Assembly (NCBI GenBank): GCA_963848115.1
Contig: CAWKCP010000010.1
Location: forward strand, 386,107-450,106
Length of the DNA: 64,000 nucleotides
Source: JAWKOK01 sp963848115
Lineage (GTDB): Bacteria; Chloroflexota; Anaerolineae; Caldilineales; Caldilineaceae
Direction: 5' to 3'
Each line of letters begins with the position of its first letter. Within the stretch, counting starts at the first letter, position 1. Both the position numbers and the translations under genes were made by a program. The notes beneath the pieces were generated by a model, which was not told where the DNA came from, made no database searches, and saw only the letters and a list, made by a program, of their open reading frames with translations. Below, piece by piece: positions 44,401 through 53,349 of the stretch.

Positions 44401-46073
44401 GGCATCTGAACCACCTCACGGATCAGTTGATCCACTAACTCCGGCGGTTCGAAGTAGAGCACGCGCACTGAGGCCGGCCCCTCGATGACATCACGCAAGG
44501 CAGCGTGGTCCAAAGGTGGAATGACGTAGCGAGCTGATGAATGATGCGTGACGAGCGAGACGCCAAGTTGTTCGGGCTGGTCGCCAGTCATGAGCAGATC
44601 ATCGCCTGCATGATCGTAAACGCTCTGGAAGAGGGGTGTGTCGGCGAACTGGGGCTCGAAGTCGGTACGCAGTGCAATGATGAGACGGAAAGCATCGGGC
44701 TGTCGCTGCACAGCCTCAGCCAGCAGGTCAAGAAAGCGTGTGCGCTCGGTGTCGTCATAGCAGAGAGTAACCAACTCTTCATACTGATCCAGTGTAAGGA
44801 CCAGCCGCCTATTCGGGTTGTATGACTTCCAGGCGACAATCGCCTGAGCCAGGCCGTCGGCGGCATCAAGAGCAATGGGGATGCCAGGCAGAACTTCGCG
44901 TAATAGGTTGCGCAGCGCCCGTACCGGATGATCAGTAGGTCGGATGGGTGGCAGGATCAGCCACCGGCTGCCTGCGGCCTCTAGCCTCGGTAATAGCCCA
45001 GCCTTGACCAGCGAGGATTTGCCGGTACCGGATGCGCCTAGCACGGCGACGAAGGTCCGGTGTTCCAGCAGGGCCATCAACGTCTCTGTCTCCGTCTTGC
45101 GGCCGAAGAACAGGTCGCGATGGTTGCGCTCGTATGGCTTGAGACCGCGATAGGGGTTCGTATTCTCGCTCAGCTCCTCGGCCTTTGGCAGGTTCAAAGG
45201 GTGATTCGGCACCAGAAAGATGTATTCCCCTTTACCGTGCTTATTGAGTGGCCAGAGTTGAGGCGTTTGCTCGGAATTGGCCTGTTGGGCAGCCTTAACC
45301 TCCACCTCTTGGCGCAAGTACGCGGCGAGCTCGGTGGCCGTGATCACGCCGTCTCCTTGCCCCCTGGGCACGAGATCGGCTTCGCCCTTCAATGCGGCGA
45401 AGAGAGCGTGCGCAAAGGGCGAGTGCTGGAAGCCATCCTCTTGCCGAGTACCGAGCGAGTCGACCACACTGCCGGTTAGAATGTCGAGAGCCTTCTGATC
45501 GTAGGACGAGGAGGTAATAGCTTGCCAAGCCGGGGACTGGAGATAACGATCGAAACGCTCCTTGTGAATGACTTCAGGCAGCGCACCGATCTGTCGCATG
45601 GATGTCCAGCGAAACGCGCCGGCAAAACAGCAGTCGAGTATCGCCAACATGTGCCGGCACGGGAGATTCGTCAGCCACTGATGCAGATCGGCCATTGCAA
45701 GCAGCGACGCCGCGTCGTCCGACCGGGCATCCTGGGGCACTAAGTAGCCCCGTGGGCCATCATCGCCGTTGAGCGCAACGCCGTGGCCAGCGAAGTAGAC
45801 GAGAACACGGTCATCCGGTTCGATTTCCCCCGGGAGTTCATCTCTGAACAGTATCTCCAAGCTGGTTTTGGTAACGTTCGCGATCAACAGTCGGACTTCA
45901 TAGCCATGATCGCTTTGTAGTAGTTCAGCGAAATGGGTCGCATCGTTGACCGGCGTAGTAAGCTGTGGAAGGCCATTTCCGTATTCATTGATGCCGACTA
46001 AGACGGCAAGGTTTCTGGTGAATCGAGACCGATCGTCTTGCTGGACCTTTGATGGGTCAGTTGAATTGCCCAT
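41421..46073 (-). CDS. Caspase-nSTAND-WD40 protein
   Basis: 1550 residues from ATG 46073, with AAGGAA upstream. Residues 20-290 are a peptidase C14 (caspase-like) domain with the dyad His in DRVLVYFAGHGVAL (H97) and Cys in MLAILDCCFAGAF (C149). Residues 310-800 are an nSTAND NTPase: Walker A LGASGTGKSSLVKAG (346-354), Walker B RLVLTLDQYEELV, and LIIALRTDFEPQFAD. A membrane helix (ITMAVIIALAGLAVVAIVQA) is near residue 820. Fourteen WD40 repeats (DVRALAFSPDGRILASGGDD and similar) form two seven-blade propellers, then a C-terminal WERFIGMDVPYRCTCP. It probably senses a signal through WD40, oligomerises with ATP and activates the protease, as in prokaryotic conflict or cell-death systems. Confidence 0.92.
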   Translation of the reverse strand: MGNSTDPSKVQQDDRSRFTRNLAVLVGINEYGNGLPQLTTPVNDATHFAELLQSDHGYEVRLLIANVTKTSLEILFRDELPGEIEPDDRVLVYFAGHGVALNGDDGPRGYLVPQDARSDDAASLLAMADLHQWLTNLPCRHMLAILDCCFAGAFRWTSMRQIGALPEVIHKERFDRYLQSPAWQAITSSSYDQKALDILTGSVVDSLGTRQEDGFQHSPFAHALFAALKGEADLVPRGQGDGVITATELAAYLRQEVEVKAAQQANSEQTPQLWPLNKHGKGEYIFLVPNHPLNLPKAEELSENTNPYRGLKPYERNHRDLFFGRKTETETLMALLEHRTFVAVLGASGTGKSSLVKAGLLPRLEAAGSRWLILPPIRPTDHPVRALRNLLREVLPGIPIALDAADGLAQAIVAWKSYNPNRRLVLTLDQYEELVTLCYDDTERTRFLDLLAEAVQRQPDAFRLIIALRTDFEPQFADTPLFQSVYDHAGDDLLMTGDQPEQLGVSLVTHHSSARYVIPPLDHAALRDVIEGPASVRVLYFEPPELVDQLIREVVQMPGALPLLSFTLSEMYIRYLRSGREDRSLQQADYEALRGVVGSLRMRATELYNTLPDDAHRATMQRVMLRMISAEGGELARRRVTLSELEYPTAAENFRVQTVLSQLVEARLIVRGSAGQRVDVTDAANFEVAEPYVEPAHDALVTAWDRLAQWKREADEYLLLQRRAAQASLEWERAPEAEKAGLLWNDDPRLPQLERILTLVHQPAQRRLVTGLWRALWPDVATPSTTAWLNRRELAFAQASVWRRAAVVRRIVSITMAVIIALAGLAVVAIVQAELARVNAVEAQLQAAVAGSRQLAAQSRTYLQSAPDLALLLAVEGSHIHETLEAKGSLLDSLRAGATLQPVLFSVLKDHDTWVMDVAFSPTGGMLASAGADSQIVLWDVATRQRLARLDCGRVVRRIVFNPDGKWLAAALTNGDILLWDVAARQLIEVLAAHQADVRALAFSPDGRILASGGDDGKILLWDVASTSPADNLLLSDGEAAAHDIAFSPDGRLLAAGTNKGTLAIWNVLSRVPIQEPIEAHATAATGVAFSPDGKLLVTAGLDRQIRLWNVESWQPLDPPLEGHESSINDVLFSPDGTLVASASNDNRVILWDVTARVQHGSSLGGHNAAVFAVSFSPDGSLLASAGKDGAITLWQLSASASPLAEVLTRDTSATKGVSFSEDGNFLVSSDDAGGLRFWDVVERRLMTQVPNTVNGLPNGLGLSPDGSVVAVSDSEGAIYLLDSETGQRQSRLHVAAAAAFGKVAFSSDGTTVAIGDEDGSVTLWDLASGEQKGEPLQGGQVAIMSVAFNSDRSMLAAGDDNGNVYLWDLTNQRLHQQYPSLHQDTVLALAFSPDSNLLVSGSIDRRIVVIDLTTGVSATRALVRHSDWVYALAFDPSSTILASGSRDDTILLWDVATGETLGAALTATMGDVFSLAFSPDGKLLSAGSGGPETLTLWDVDLASWQERACHIANRNLSKAEWERFIGMDVPYRCTCPNFLPGKDAVGCGN

Positions 46074-46141
46074 ATTCTTTCCTTGCCAGGTATGAGTTGC
46101 TACAGGGTTGTGTCCACGGTTGCCGCACCAGCGACAATTCG

Positions 46142-46185
46142 GGCGTTCAGCGACGTAGCAAGGCGGCGCTACGTCGCTGAACGCC
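46142..46185. repeat. 18-bp perfect inverted repeat
   Basis: GGCGTTCAGCGACGTAGC (46142-46159) and its exact complement (46168-46185) surround an 8-base loop. It lies between the divergence-free hydrolase and caspase genes, about 70 bases upstream of the caspase start. It could be a terminator for the hydrolase gene without a T-run, or a palindromic repeat. Confidence 0.75.
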
Positions 46186-46351
46186 GGGACTACCGTACCA
46201 GACAAACAGTCAGAGCAGCAGAAGGAGACTCAGGGCCTGCATTCCTGAGGGAGTCCCGGCTTGCGAGTAGTCACGGTTCGGGCGAAGGCCGGGCGCTCAT
46301 TGCCTGCGATACAATTCTTCTTGCCACGATCGGTTGCTCGCAGCATGCAAT

Positions 46352-47815
46352 CTAAACAAGCGCTTCGGCCACCACGCGCAGCCCGACCTCGGTTGCGAAG
46401 TAGGACATATGATCACAAGCGATCTCAACTGGCGGTTCATTTCGGCTGTACGCTGGCAGCCCCATCATACTTTCAACGCTGACGGCGATATCGTTGGGCT
46501 TGCCGAAAAACGCCACCGATAGAAGAGCGTTTGCGCGTCGCTTTGGAGGTCAAGCGCTCGACCAAGCGCTCCAAGAGATTGTGTTCGCCAGATTGGACGA
46601 CTGCGGAGCTGGCGGATTTCGACGTGTTGCCGGCGACGATCATATAGGGGATTTTGGGGTCCGGGCTGGCATTGAGCAACTTGTAGAATGTGGAATTGGG
46701 CTTCATCTCGTCGAGGGTAGCGTCGACCGTTTCCACGCCGGCTATCCCACTGCCAAGGATGCCTATCAACGCTGGAATGGCGGCGGGCGGCCAAATCATG
46801 GCTGCCAACCCGTTGATGGCTGCACCGAGGCCCACCAACGCCAGGTCTTGCACCTGCGCCCAGGGCGATCCACCATTGGGGGGCGCCACCAACACAGCCT
46901 TCTGGACGATTCCTTTTCCACCTTCGCGCTCGATCAGCCAGCGAGTCACCAGGCACCCCATGGAGTGGGCTACGATATGCAACGTCTTGCCGTGGCTTGG
47001 ACCGAGTCCGACGGCGTTGAGGTGATTCTGGAGTTTGATCGCCGTTTCTTCGATGGGCGTGTTAATATTCTCATAATCAAAGGCGAGAACGAGGTCGTAG
47101 CGATCCCCCAACACAGCCGGAGCATCCACCACATCATATGGTAAACCGTGCGCGCTGGCAACCATGCCCCGCGTGTCGCCGACGATGCCATGGATATAGA
47201 GTACGATGCGCTTGGCGGCCTTCACCTTTTCCGCCACCGCTGCCGGGCTTTCGTCGTACTCGACCTGCCCCGTATCGTTAACGGTGGCGACAGCCAGGCG
47301 GGTTAACGCAGCATCAAGGCCAAGCTTTTCGCCGATCACCTTTTGGAAGAACAACTTGATCGAACCCTTAACATCTCGGCTGTCGCTGGTAGGCCCGGGC
47401 AGACGATCGATTTGGATGCGCAGTCCCCCCGCTGCACGCTGTGCTGAGCCGAGTGGCAGGAACAAGCGGCTTGCGGGGTCATAACCGACGGGCAACAGCG
47501 TCTCGTTCGGCTCAAGGGGCGCGTCCGTCTGGATGATCAGCGGCGAGTCGGGCGTGACGGCCTCTGGCTGCGCAAAATCGCTCAGCACCATTACGCTGGA
47601 CCCGGCGTCTCCGCCGCGGCTGGGCAGGAAATCGAAGGGAACGCTCATCTCTGGATAGGACCTAAACACAGCCGGCAGCGCCAGATTGCCGATGTCACGC
47701 GCGCCCTCGTGGAGCGTAGTCAGCTTGACCTGGGCCTCAAACGCCGGGTGACCTTCGATCTTCACGCCGTCGGCCAATTCAGCGAACTTGCCTGCCTCTT
47801 GTGGCAGCGTAACCC
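46352..47815 (-). pseudogene. Alpha/beta hydrolase (DUF7379-like), truncated by an IS
   Basis: About 480 codons remain. The C-terminal half is an alpha/beta hydrolase: KRIVLYIHGIVGDTRGMVA (oxyanion region), HIVAHSMGCLVTRWLIERE (nucleophile Ser in AHSMG) and a late His region. Near 46515 a base shift separates RKRSSIGG from FFGKPNDIAVSVESMMGLPA; the real C-terminus is AEALV at 46352. The N-terminus is cut off by element A copy 1, whose end supplies the apparent start. Upstream, LSDFAQPEAVTPDSPLI and LPLGSAQRAAGGLRIQID are an unassigned leader domain. It lies next to the caspase protein, on the same strand and upstream. Confidence 0.8.
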
Positions 47816-49075
47816 CCGTATGGTGCGGAAATTCGATCCCGGCTACCTTGCTCTCGAGAAACATGCAACTTTGATGGTTCTGCTCTCGGAGGTATGCTCC
47901 TTACTTTGGATGCCACAATCGTGTTCAATGCGAGGAGCATATGTTCTTCTGGACTCTGTCAGTGATCGGTTCCTGGCTGCTCGACATCTTGGCGATCGTG
48001 CGTCTCACAGATAGCGAAAAAGACCTCGAATTGTTGATTCTCCGCCACCAGATCAATATTCTTGAACGCCAGGTCAAGCGCCCACGCATTTCCAGGCTGG
48101 AAAAGCTGTCGCTTGCGGTCATTGCCAACAAGCTCAAACAACGGGCCGGTCGTTCACGTCAGCAGCTGACTCAATCCATCTTGATCTTCAAACCCGAAAC
48201 CGTACTCGGCTGGCATAGGGAACTTGTGAGACGCAAATGGACCTTCAAGCAACAGCGTCAGCCAGGTCGTCCTCGGACAGATTCGGAAATCGAGGCATTG
48301 ATTTTGCGCTTGGCGCGGGAAAATCCGAGGATGGGCTATGGCAAGATCGAAGGTGAACTGCTCAAGCTGGGTTACGATGTCGGCAAGACGACCATCAAAG
48401 AGATCTTGCGCCGCCATGGCATTCCGCCAGCCCCTGAACGAGGTCGCTCATCCTGGCGAGCATTCCTCAACCACTACAGACACCAGATGCTCGCCTGCGA
48501 TTTCTTCACCGTGGAAACGGTCCTGCTGCGCACGCTCTATGTGCTCTTCTTCATTGAGCTTGGCACGCGACGAATTCATGTCATCGGCTGTACCAGCAAT
48601 CCCGATTCAGCCTGGGTCACCCAACAAGCTCGCAACTTGACCTGGGATCTGCATGAACAGGACGCCGGCTTCCGCTACTTGATCCATGATCGAGATTCGA
48701 AGTTCGCTCGAAGTTTCGACCAGGTCTTCGAAAGCGAAAGCTGTGAAATTGTCTTGACGCCCCGACAAGCGCCCGATGCGAATTCACACGCGGAAAGGTG
48801 GGTACGGACGGCGCGATCCGAATGTCTTGACCACATTCTCATCTTCAATCAGAAACATCTCGTGTCGGTATTACGGGAATTCGAAGCCTACTACAATGAA
48901 AGGCGGCCTCACCAGGGAATCGAGCAACGCACTCCGATAATGCCAATGTCGTCAAGCCCCAGTGACGACGGTCCAATTCGCTGTCGCGATGTACTCGGAG
49001 GCATCATTCACGACTACTACCGACTCGCCGCGTAGGTCGATTTCTCTCTGGGGATCAATTTCCGCACCGATACGG
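47816..49075 (+). mobile_element. Element A, copy 1, complete
   Basis: About 1.26 kb with inverted ends CCGTATGGTGCGGAAATTCG and the complement of CAATTTCCGCACCGATACGG. The right end has one extra base compared with other copies. It carries one intact transposase gene. No target duplication is obvious. It inserted into the hydrolase gene, and on the other side abuts an element B remnant, so the far part of the hydrolase gene is lost. Confidence 0.9.
47941..49035 (+). CDS. Integrase-core (DDE) transposase of element A
   Basis: 364 residues, intact. N-terminal helices (LELLILRHQINILERQVKRP) and a helix-turn-helix-like part (GKIEGELLKLGYDVGKTTIK) precede the catalytic core: Asp in MLACDFFTVETVLLRTLYVL, Asp in YLIHDRDSKFARSF and Glu in NSHAERWVRTARSECL. 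A C-terminal HQGIEQRTPIM motif is typical of IS3/IS481-like integrase-core enzymes. It is the only complete transposase seen in the window, so it may still move this element and its derivatives. Confidence 0.88.
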   Translation: MFFWTLSVIGSWLLDILAIVRLTDSEKDLELLILRHQINILERQVKRPRISRLEKLSLAVIANKLKQRAGRSRQQLTQSILIFKPETVLGWHRELVRRKWTFKQQRQPGRPRTDSEIEALILRLARENPRMGYGKIEGELLKLGYDVGKTTIKEILRRHGIPPAPERGRSSWRAFLNHYRHQMLACDFFTVETVLLRTLYVLFFIELGTRRIHVIGCTSNPDSAWVTQQARNLTWDLHEQDAGFRYLIHDRDSKFARSFDQVFESESCEIVLTPRQAPDANSHAERWVRTARSECLDHILIFNQKHLVSVLREFEAYYNERRPHQGIEQRTPIMPMSSSPSDDGPIRCRDVLGGIIHDYYRLAA

Positions 49076-49079
49076 CGTT

Positions 49080-49390
49080 TTCCGCTCCGAAGGCGTGAAA
49101 ATCATCCTCACGCCTGCGCAGGCGCCAAATGCGAATTCCGTTGCGGAGCGCTGGGTTCGATCCGCGAGAACCGAGAGTCTGGACAAGCTGCTCATCGTCA
49201 ACCAGAGTCATCTGCGCTCAGTGATGTCCGAGTATGTCGATTACTACAACACAGCTCGGCCACATCAAGGCATCGATCTTAAGACACCGATGTGTCAAAC
49301 TACGCAAAGCCGTGACGGTGATGATCTTGTCGAGACACTCTGGGCGGGATCATCAACGACTACTATCGGATGGCCGCGTAGCTCATTCTC
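49080..49390 (+). mobile_element. Element B remnant, C-terminal half
   Basis: It encodes KIILTPAQAPNANSVAERWV, LLIVNQSHLRSVMSEYVDYY and NTARPHQGIDLKTPMCQ. The Glu of the catalytic triad is present but both Asp are missing. The 3' end is frameshifted. It lies next to element A copy 1. Confidence 0.7.
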
Positions 49391-49399
49391 TCGAGTCGG

Positions 49400-49555
49400 C
49401 GAGGTTTTTTGACCATACGAGCCGTCCACGCTCAAGCCAATTATCCGTCGTTCCCAAATACAGGACCCACGCTGGAACTGCACGTCATTGGTGATGGAGT
49501 GAACGCAGCCAGCGGCTTGCGCTGTTGCAGCATGGAGAGCATCTGGTGTCCGCAA
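49400..49555 (-). pseudogene. PIN-domain toxin fragment
   Basis: LRTPDALHAATAQAAGCVHS and ITNDVQFQR are the C-terminal half of a PIN (VapC-like) domain, with the conserved TPDA and TND motifs. The N-terminal half and the last strand are lost at IS borders. No antitoxin is attached. Confidence 0.55.
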
Positions 49556-49564
49556 GTCGTACTC

Positions 49565-50905
49565 TCACCACTGTGTTTTCTCTACCCAAATACGTCTATC
49601 CCGTCCATCTACACATACAAGATGCACTTCGGCAGAGTTTCTAAGCCAGTGTTCCAGAGGTCTAAACCGTTCGTAGAAGTCGGTCATTTGACCGGAAAGA
49701 TCGTTCATAGAAGTAGTGAATCGGCCTGTGTTTTCAATGAACCGATTCTCGACCTGTTCCAACGTATTCATTCCCTCTATTTGAGCTTGATCAAGTGCGT
49801 GAAATTCACGCACCATGGCTGTCATCTTGGCACTTTCATCATCTGTTAGCGCAACCTGCGCTTCCTCCAATTTGCGGTCGAATTCATTGGCTTCACTTCT
49901 TAAGCTCTCCGCGCTTCGGTTAAGTGCCGTAACCTGCGTCTGGAATCGCTCCTGTAAATCCGATCCCCGTTCTTGATACTGTTCATGAGTGTTGGTCAGG
50001 TCACGCAAGCTTTTTATGAGTTGACGATAGGCTCGATAGAATTCGTCAACAGAGTGGCTTGTCGCATCAAATTCTTCAGGTGGAACCCTCCCGATTGAGT
50101 TTCTTTCCTGCAATGCCATATTGATACTTCGTTGTACGCTTTCAGATGCATTCTGCGCATAAACTAAGTACCCAAGGAGAGTATTAACCCTGCCAGACAA
50201 GATGGCCACTTGCTGCACAAGGCCAACCATCTCATCGGTCTGATCCTCGATCTGCGACTGTGCCTGATTGATCAGGCCGATGTGACGTTCCTGATTGTCT
50301 AGACGTCGGCGAAGATCTCTAAGGATCTCTCTTTGCTTGTGATCGGTGTAGAACCCCTTTGTATATCTGTAGAACGAATTCACATACTCACGCAAATCTC
50401 GATAAGAAGCACCTGGGGACGCCACGAATTCCCATACCTTACGATCGTATCCTGACCATTCCCAACTAACAGTATTGCGAAGCAATATGACCGCCCATCC
50501 CCCAGCCGTTGATAGCAAGAGTATAGAACCCAGGCTGGCCAGCAAAGAACCAAATGCCTCCAGTAGTACAATAACTACTAAGAGGTTTGTTAGTAGCACC
50601 CCAGTCCAAGTTAAGAAAACAACCACTCTAATGGCAAATATGCTCAATACTTCTTTGGGATCGTGCTCAGTTGGAAGGCCAACCGGATATGTTGCTACAT
50701 TAAAGAAATGTACCAGAATGATCAACGCGTCTTTGATGAAAAACGACAGAAACGGAATTAGTGTACCGTATTCTAGAATCCAGATAACCCACAAATATTG
50801 TTCTGAGATTCTGGCATACAGCGGATCGCCGCTAATGAGTTCAAGAATCCACTGTATGCCAAACCAAAACAAGAAGAGCACGCAATCGAATGCAAGAGTA
50901 AGCAA
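49565..50905 (-). CDS. Membrane protein with long coiled coil
   Basis: 446 residues. The N-terminal 150 have about four hydrophobic helices (LTLAFDCVLFLFWFGIQWIL; VVVFLTWTGVLLTNLLVVIV; LASLGSILLLSTAGGWAVIL). The remaining 300 form a long coiled coil (REILRDLRRRLDNQERHIGL; RSAESLRSEANEFDRKLEEA). It looks more AT-rich than the rest of the window. I do not recognise the family. It resembles membrane-anchored chemoreceptor-like or tethering proteins, but no signalling domain is seen. Confidence 0.65.
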   Translation of the reverse strand: MLTLAFDCVLFLFWFGIQWILELISGDPLYARISEQYLWVIWILEYGTLIPFLSFFIKDALIILVHFFNVATYPVGLPTEHDPKEVLSIFAIRVVVFLTWTGVLLTNLLVVIVLLEAFGSLLASLGSILLLSTAGGWAVILLRNTVSWEWSGYDRKVWEFVASPGASYRDLREYVNSFYRYTKGFYTDHKQREILRDLRRRLDNQERHIGLINQAQSQIEDQTDEMVGLVQQVAILSGRVNTLLGYLVYAQNASESVQRSINMALQERNSIGRVPPEEFDATSHSVDEFYRAYRQLIKSLRDLTNTHEQYQERGSDLQERFQTQVTALNRSAESLRSEANEFDRKLEEAQVALTDDESAKMTAMVREFHALDQAQIEGMNTLEQVENRFIENTGRFTTSMNDLSGQMTDFYERFRPLEHWLRNSAEVHLVCVDGRDRRIWVEKTQW

Positions 50906-50929
50906 AGGTTTTTCCCCATGGGAAAGATT

Positions 50930-51112
50930 TCAACTGCGATAAAAGGAAATCCAGTGATTCCTGTATTGGTCAGCGACATGCTGAAATGAGAAAACTGGAC
51001 AAACCGCATTCTCGACCAGTGGTGCCCGGCAGAAACGGCACTTTCCGCGTTTCAGCATCTTGTTGACCAATACAAAATCCAGTGATTCCACTGTAAAAAG
51101 GTCATCGATCAT
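50930..51112 (-). CDS. Possible small zinc-ribbon-like protein, uncertain
   Basis: 60 codons starting MIDDLFTVESLDFVLVNKML, with KCRFCRAPLVENAVCP in the middle. The cysteine pattern suggests a metal knuckle, but only three cysteines are present and the frame lies entirely within an inverted-repeat element. The ending WISFYRS repeats the start of the direct repeat. It may be a chance frame. Confidence 0.25.
   Translation of the reverse strand: MIDDLFTVESLDFVLVNKMLKRGKCRFCRAPLVENAVCPVFSFQHVADQYRNHWISFYRS
50947..51089. repeat. Inverted-repeat element with 15-bp direct repeats
   Basis: AAATCCAGTGATTCC occurs exactly at 50947-50961 and 51075-51089. Between them a 113-bp body starts TGTATTGGTCAGCGACATGC and ends with the near complement GCATCTTGTTGACCAATACA, giving 25-base ends with about 80 % match. 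This is the geometry of a small transposable or recombination element; a 15-bp duplication is unusually long. Confidence 0.7.
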
Positions 51113-51180
51113 ACGATGATGCGGACAGAACGAAAATCGTGGGCCGATTCGCCCGAAATTCCACTAATATTTCCTGCCGT

Positions 51181-51675
51181 TTACCTAGATTTTGACGATA
51201 TCAGATGAAAAGTGGTGGGGCGATTTTTCACAATTTGCCCCGATCGTTCGTTCTTCTCTTCTGGACGTACGAAGTGGCTAGTGCCGGCTCTGCGCTTGCT
51301 GCGACAGGTACACGCTCTCAACTCGGGTGTCTTGGCGTAGCATGGTTCATCATGTTCGTCGATTGCCGCTTCCTCACAACGTGTTCGCAGTTGCTGCGGC
51401 AGACGAGGGGTCAACGCCTCGTTGATCTGTTGCTCGTGTTGATAAAGCTGCTCAGCGTTCAACTGCTCATTCAGCACCGCTGGAATTCGGTTGCCGCTGG
51501 CACTCCGCTCCAGATCTGGACAGACGGCATTGATGCTGATGTTTTCGCTGCTCGGATGTGGTAAATGCCGGCTACGTCTCATCTGACATACCGATTCGGC
51601 CAGCTTCCGGGGGCGGCCAAAACGTCGACATTTCTTGCCCGCAAATCCTCGACAGTGCACGATTGATCGTTTCAT
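51181..51675 (-). pseudogene. N-terminal fragment of a transposase (IS4/ISH3-like)
   Basis: It contains LNEQLNAEQLYQHEQQINEA, LTPRLPQQLRTRCEEAAIDE and SKRRAGTSHFV. These match the N-terminal and first catalytic region (AIDEHDEPCYAK for the usual D-containing strand) of IS4-like transposases common in Chloroflexota (from memory). The C-terminal core is replaced by unrelated sequence. It is decayed. Confidence 0.5.
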
Positions 51676-51698
51676 CGTCCAGAAAGAGTCGAATCTGA

Positions 51699-51973
51699 TC
51701 AGTCACGGCTCAACGACTTCATGACTGCTTCTTCGCTGCTCAACCGTATATCGGCTTGGATCTCCTCACGGTTGAGGTGGAAATAGGCCAGGGCACCGTG
51801 CACACCAGACAAGGATAGCCCCATTTTGTCGACACTTTCTTCCGGAGTCATTCCCAGCCCGTAGTAACCAACGACAGTGCGAACGGTGACGCCAGTACCG
51901 GCAATGATCGGTCGCCCATCTCGCAACTCAGGATCTTGTATGACCAGTCCTTCAAGTGTTTGTCGGTAGCCAT
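51699..51973 (-). pseudogene. DUF433 gene with a one-base deletion
   Basis: The body RDGRPIIAGTGVTVRTVVGY, YGLGMTPEESVDKMGLSLSG and ALAYFHLNREEIQADIRLSS is intact DUF433. The original start MATD at 51973 is one frame off because a base is missing near codon 4 (compare MATVQTLEG of the 32.2-kb copy). The length of 275 bases is consistent with this. A sequencing indel would restore it. No toxin gene follows. Confidence 0.75.
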
Positions 51974-52040
51974 GTCGAGCCTACACCCTACTCCACGCCA
52001 TAATTATACCGCGCCCAATGGACCAGGCGAAAACAGCACG

Positions 52041-52086
52041 ACATAGGCCGAGTTCAATTTGGGAATCGATTTCCGCACCATACGGG
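52041..52086 (+). mobile_element. Element A right-end remnant
   Basis: CATAGGCCGAGTTCAATTTG, GGAATCGATTTCCGCACCAT then ACGG repeat the element A terminus. On the other side (52087-52203, minus strand) a short open piece reads RFLERIAGWLGQNERSVVIF, probably the remnant of a cut gene of unknown type. Confidence 0.5.
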
Positions 52087-52203
52087 CGCCATCCAGAAAA
52101 ATGACGACGGAGCGTTCATTTTGGCCTAACCAGCCGGCAATGCGCTCTAGGAAGCGGACTGTATGCTCTTTGCTGCAATTGCCTTCATTCCAGATGAGGC
52201 GCT

Positions 52204-53339
52204 TTAGGATTTCCCGTCGGTTTCCCTCTGCCTCTCAGATTCGGCAGGTTTGGGCTTGGCTCCGGACATCCGTAAATTGACCAGTCGATTCAGCACGTCA
52301 AACCAGAATGGCGCCCCCAGTGAAACGGCCACTATGGTCAACAGCAGTCCCATCACTTTGAGGAGCCACGTATTGGCATCATACGATGAATAGTTCTCAG
52401 GCTCCAGCCACGCTTCCCAACCCAGCGGTAGCCTAAGTTCGTCGATTTCATTGAGGGTCGCTGTGACCTGTTCAGGATCGAACGTCGTTGGCGCAGATTC
52501 GTCTTGCACATAGGATTCTGCAGCCGCCACAACCGATTGCGCGCAGCGTCGGGTTAGTCATCAACTGATTCGCGATTGTGATGGTATCAGCGTTGAGCAA
52601 CAGCGTGACTATGCTCGCGATCACGATAATAATTATCTGCGAGCGTCGCTTATACCAACCGGCAACGCAATCCATTGCGGCATTGAAATAGTCCTCAATG
52701 TTGAACTGAAGTCGGTCGACCATTGCGCCGCGCCTCAGTCTCTGCCTGCGCGATGCTCTCATCCAGTCTATTCAACTGGTCAAGTATCTCCTTGACAGCC
52801 TCGGTCCGTAGCGCGCCCTCAGGTAACATCTCCATGCTTTCAGCCAACTGTTGACGCGCCTGCTGCAACTGCTGCAATTCTAAGGCTACTTGACCGATCA
52901 TCTGTGGTTGGCCGCCAGCTTGCCGGATGAAGGTGAGCAGTGTTTTGGCGACATCACTACCAGATTCAGACAGGATAACAAGCTTGTCGTAAAAGGCGCC
53001 GTAGGTCGCGAGTGGGTCACGCGGTTCTGTTCCGGCCCTTGTCGGCACGACCGAGTCTAGTAACGCCATGGTGAACGTGCGCGCATCGATGTATGACGGA
53101 AAACTCCCAGAGCCCTTGCGTGCGAGCCCTGTTATCAGGGGATTGTCAAAGAATCGTTCTGCCAGGCCCTGTGCGTAAGGGTCTACGAGCATGTTCTCGA
53201 TACCGTCACGTAACGTCTTCGAGCGCAAGGCAAGTAGACCGGCGATCCATTCGTTGAGCGCTGAGCAGATCAGGCTCAAGAGCAGATATAAAAAAACGAG
53301 GCCAATGATCACTTCGAGAACGGCGGATCCGAATAACAT
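52204..53339 (-). CDS. Conserved membrane protein, twice frameshifted
   Basis: It starts MLFGSAVLEVIIGLVFLYLL, LSLICSALNEWIAGLLALRS, a conserved N-terminus of unassigned bacterial membrane proteins (from memory). A helical soluble part (ALELQQLQQARQQLAESMEM) follows. Near 52720 the frame shifts to MVDRLQFNIEDYFNAAMDCV and a helix (SQIIIIVIASIVTLLLNADT). Near 52530 it shifts again to the C-terminal part, with helices LLKVMGLLLTIVAVSLGAPF. The combined length is about 378 residues. Clean family-like text in each frame suggests indel errors. It lies 11 bases downstream of the next gene, so it probably belongs to the same operon. Confidence 0.7.
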
Positions 53340-53349
53340 TGCTTACCTC

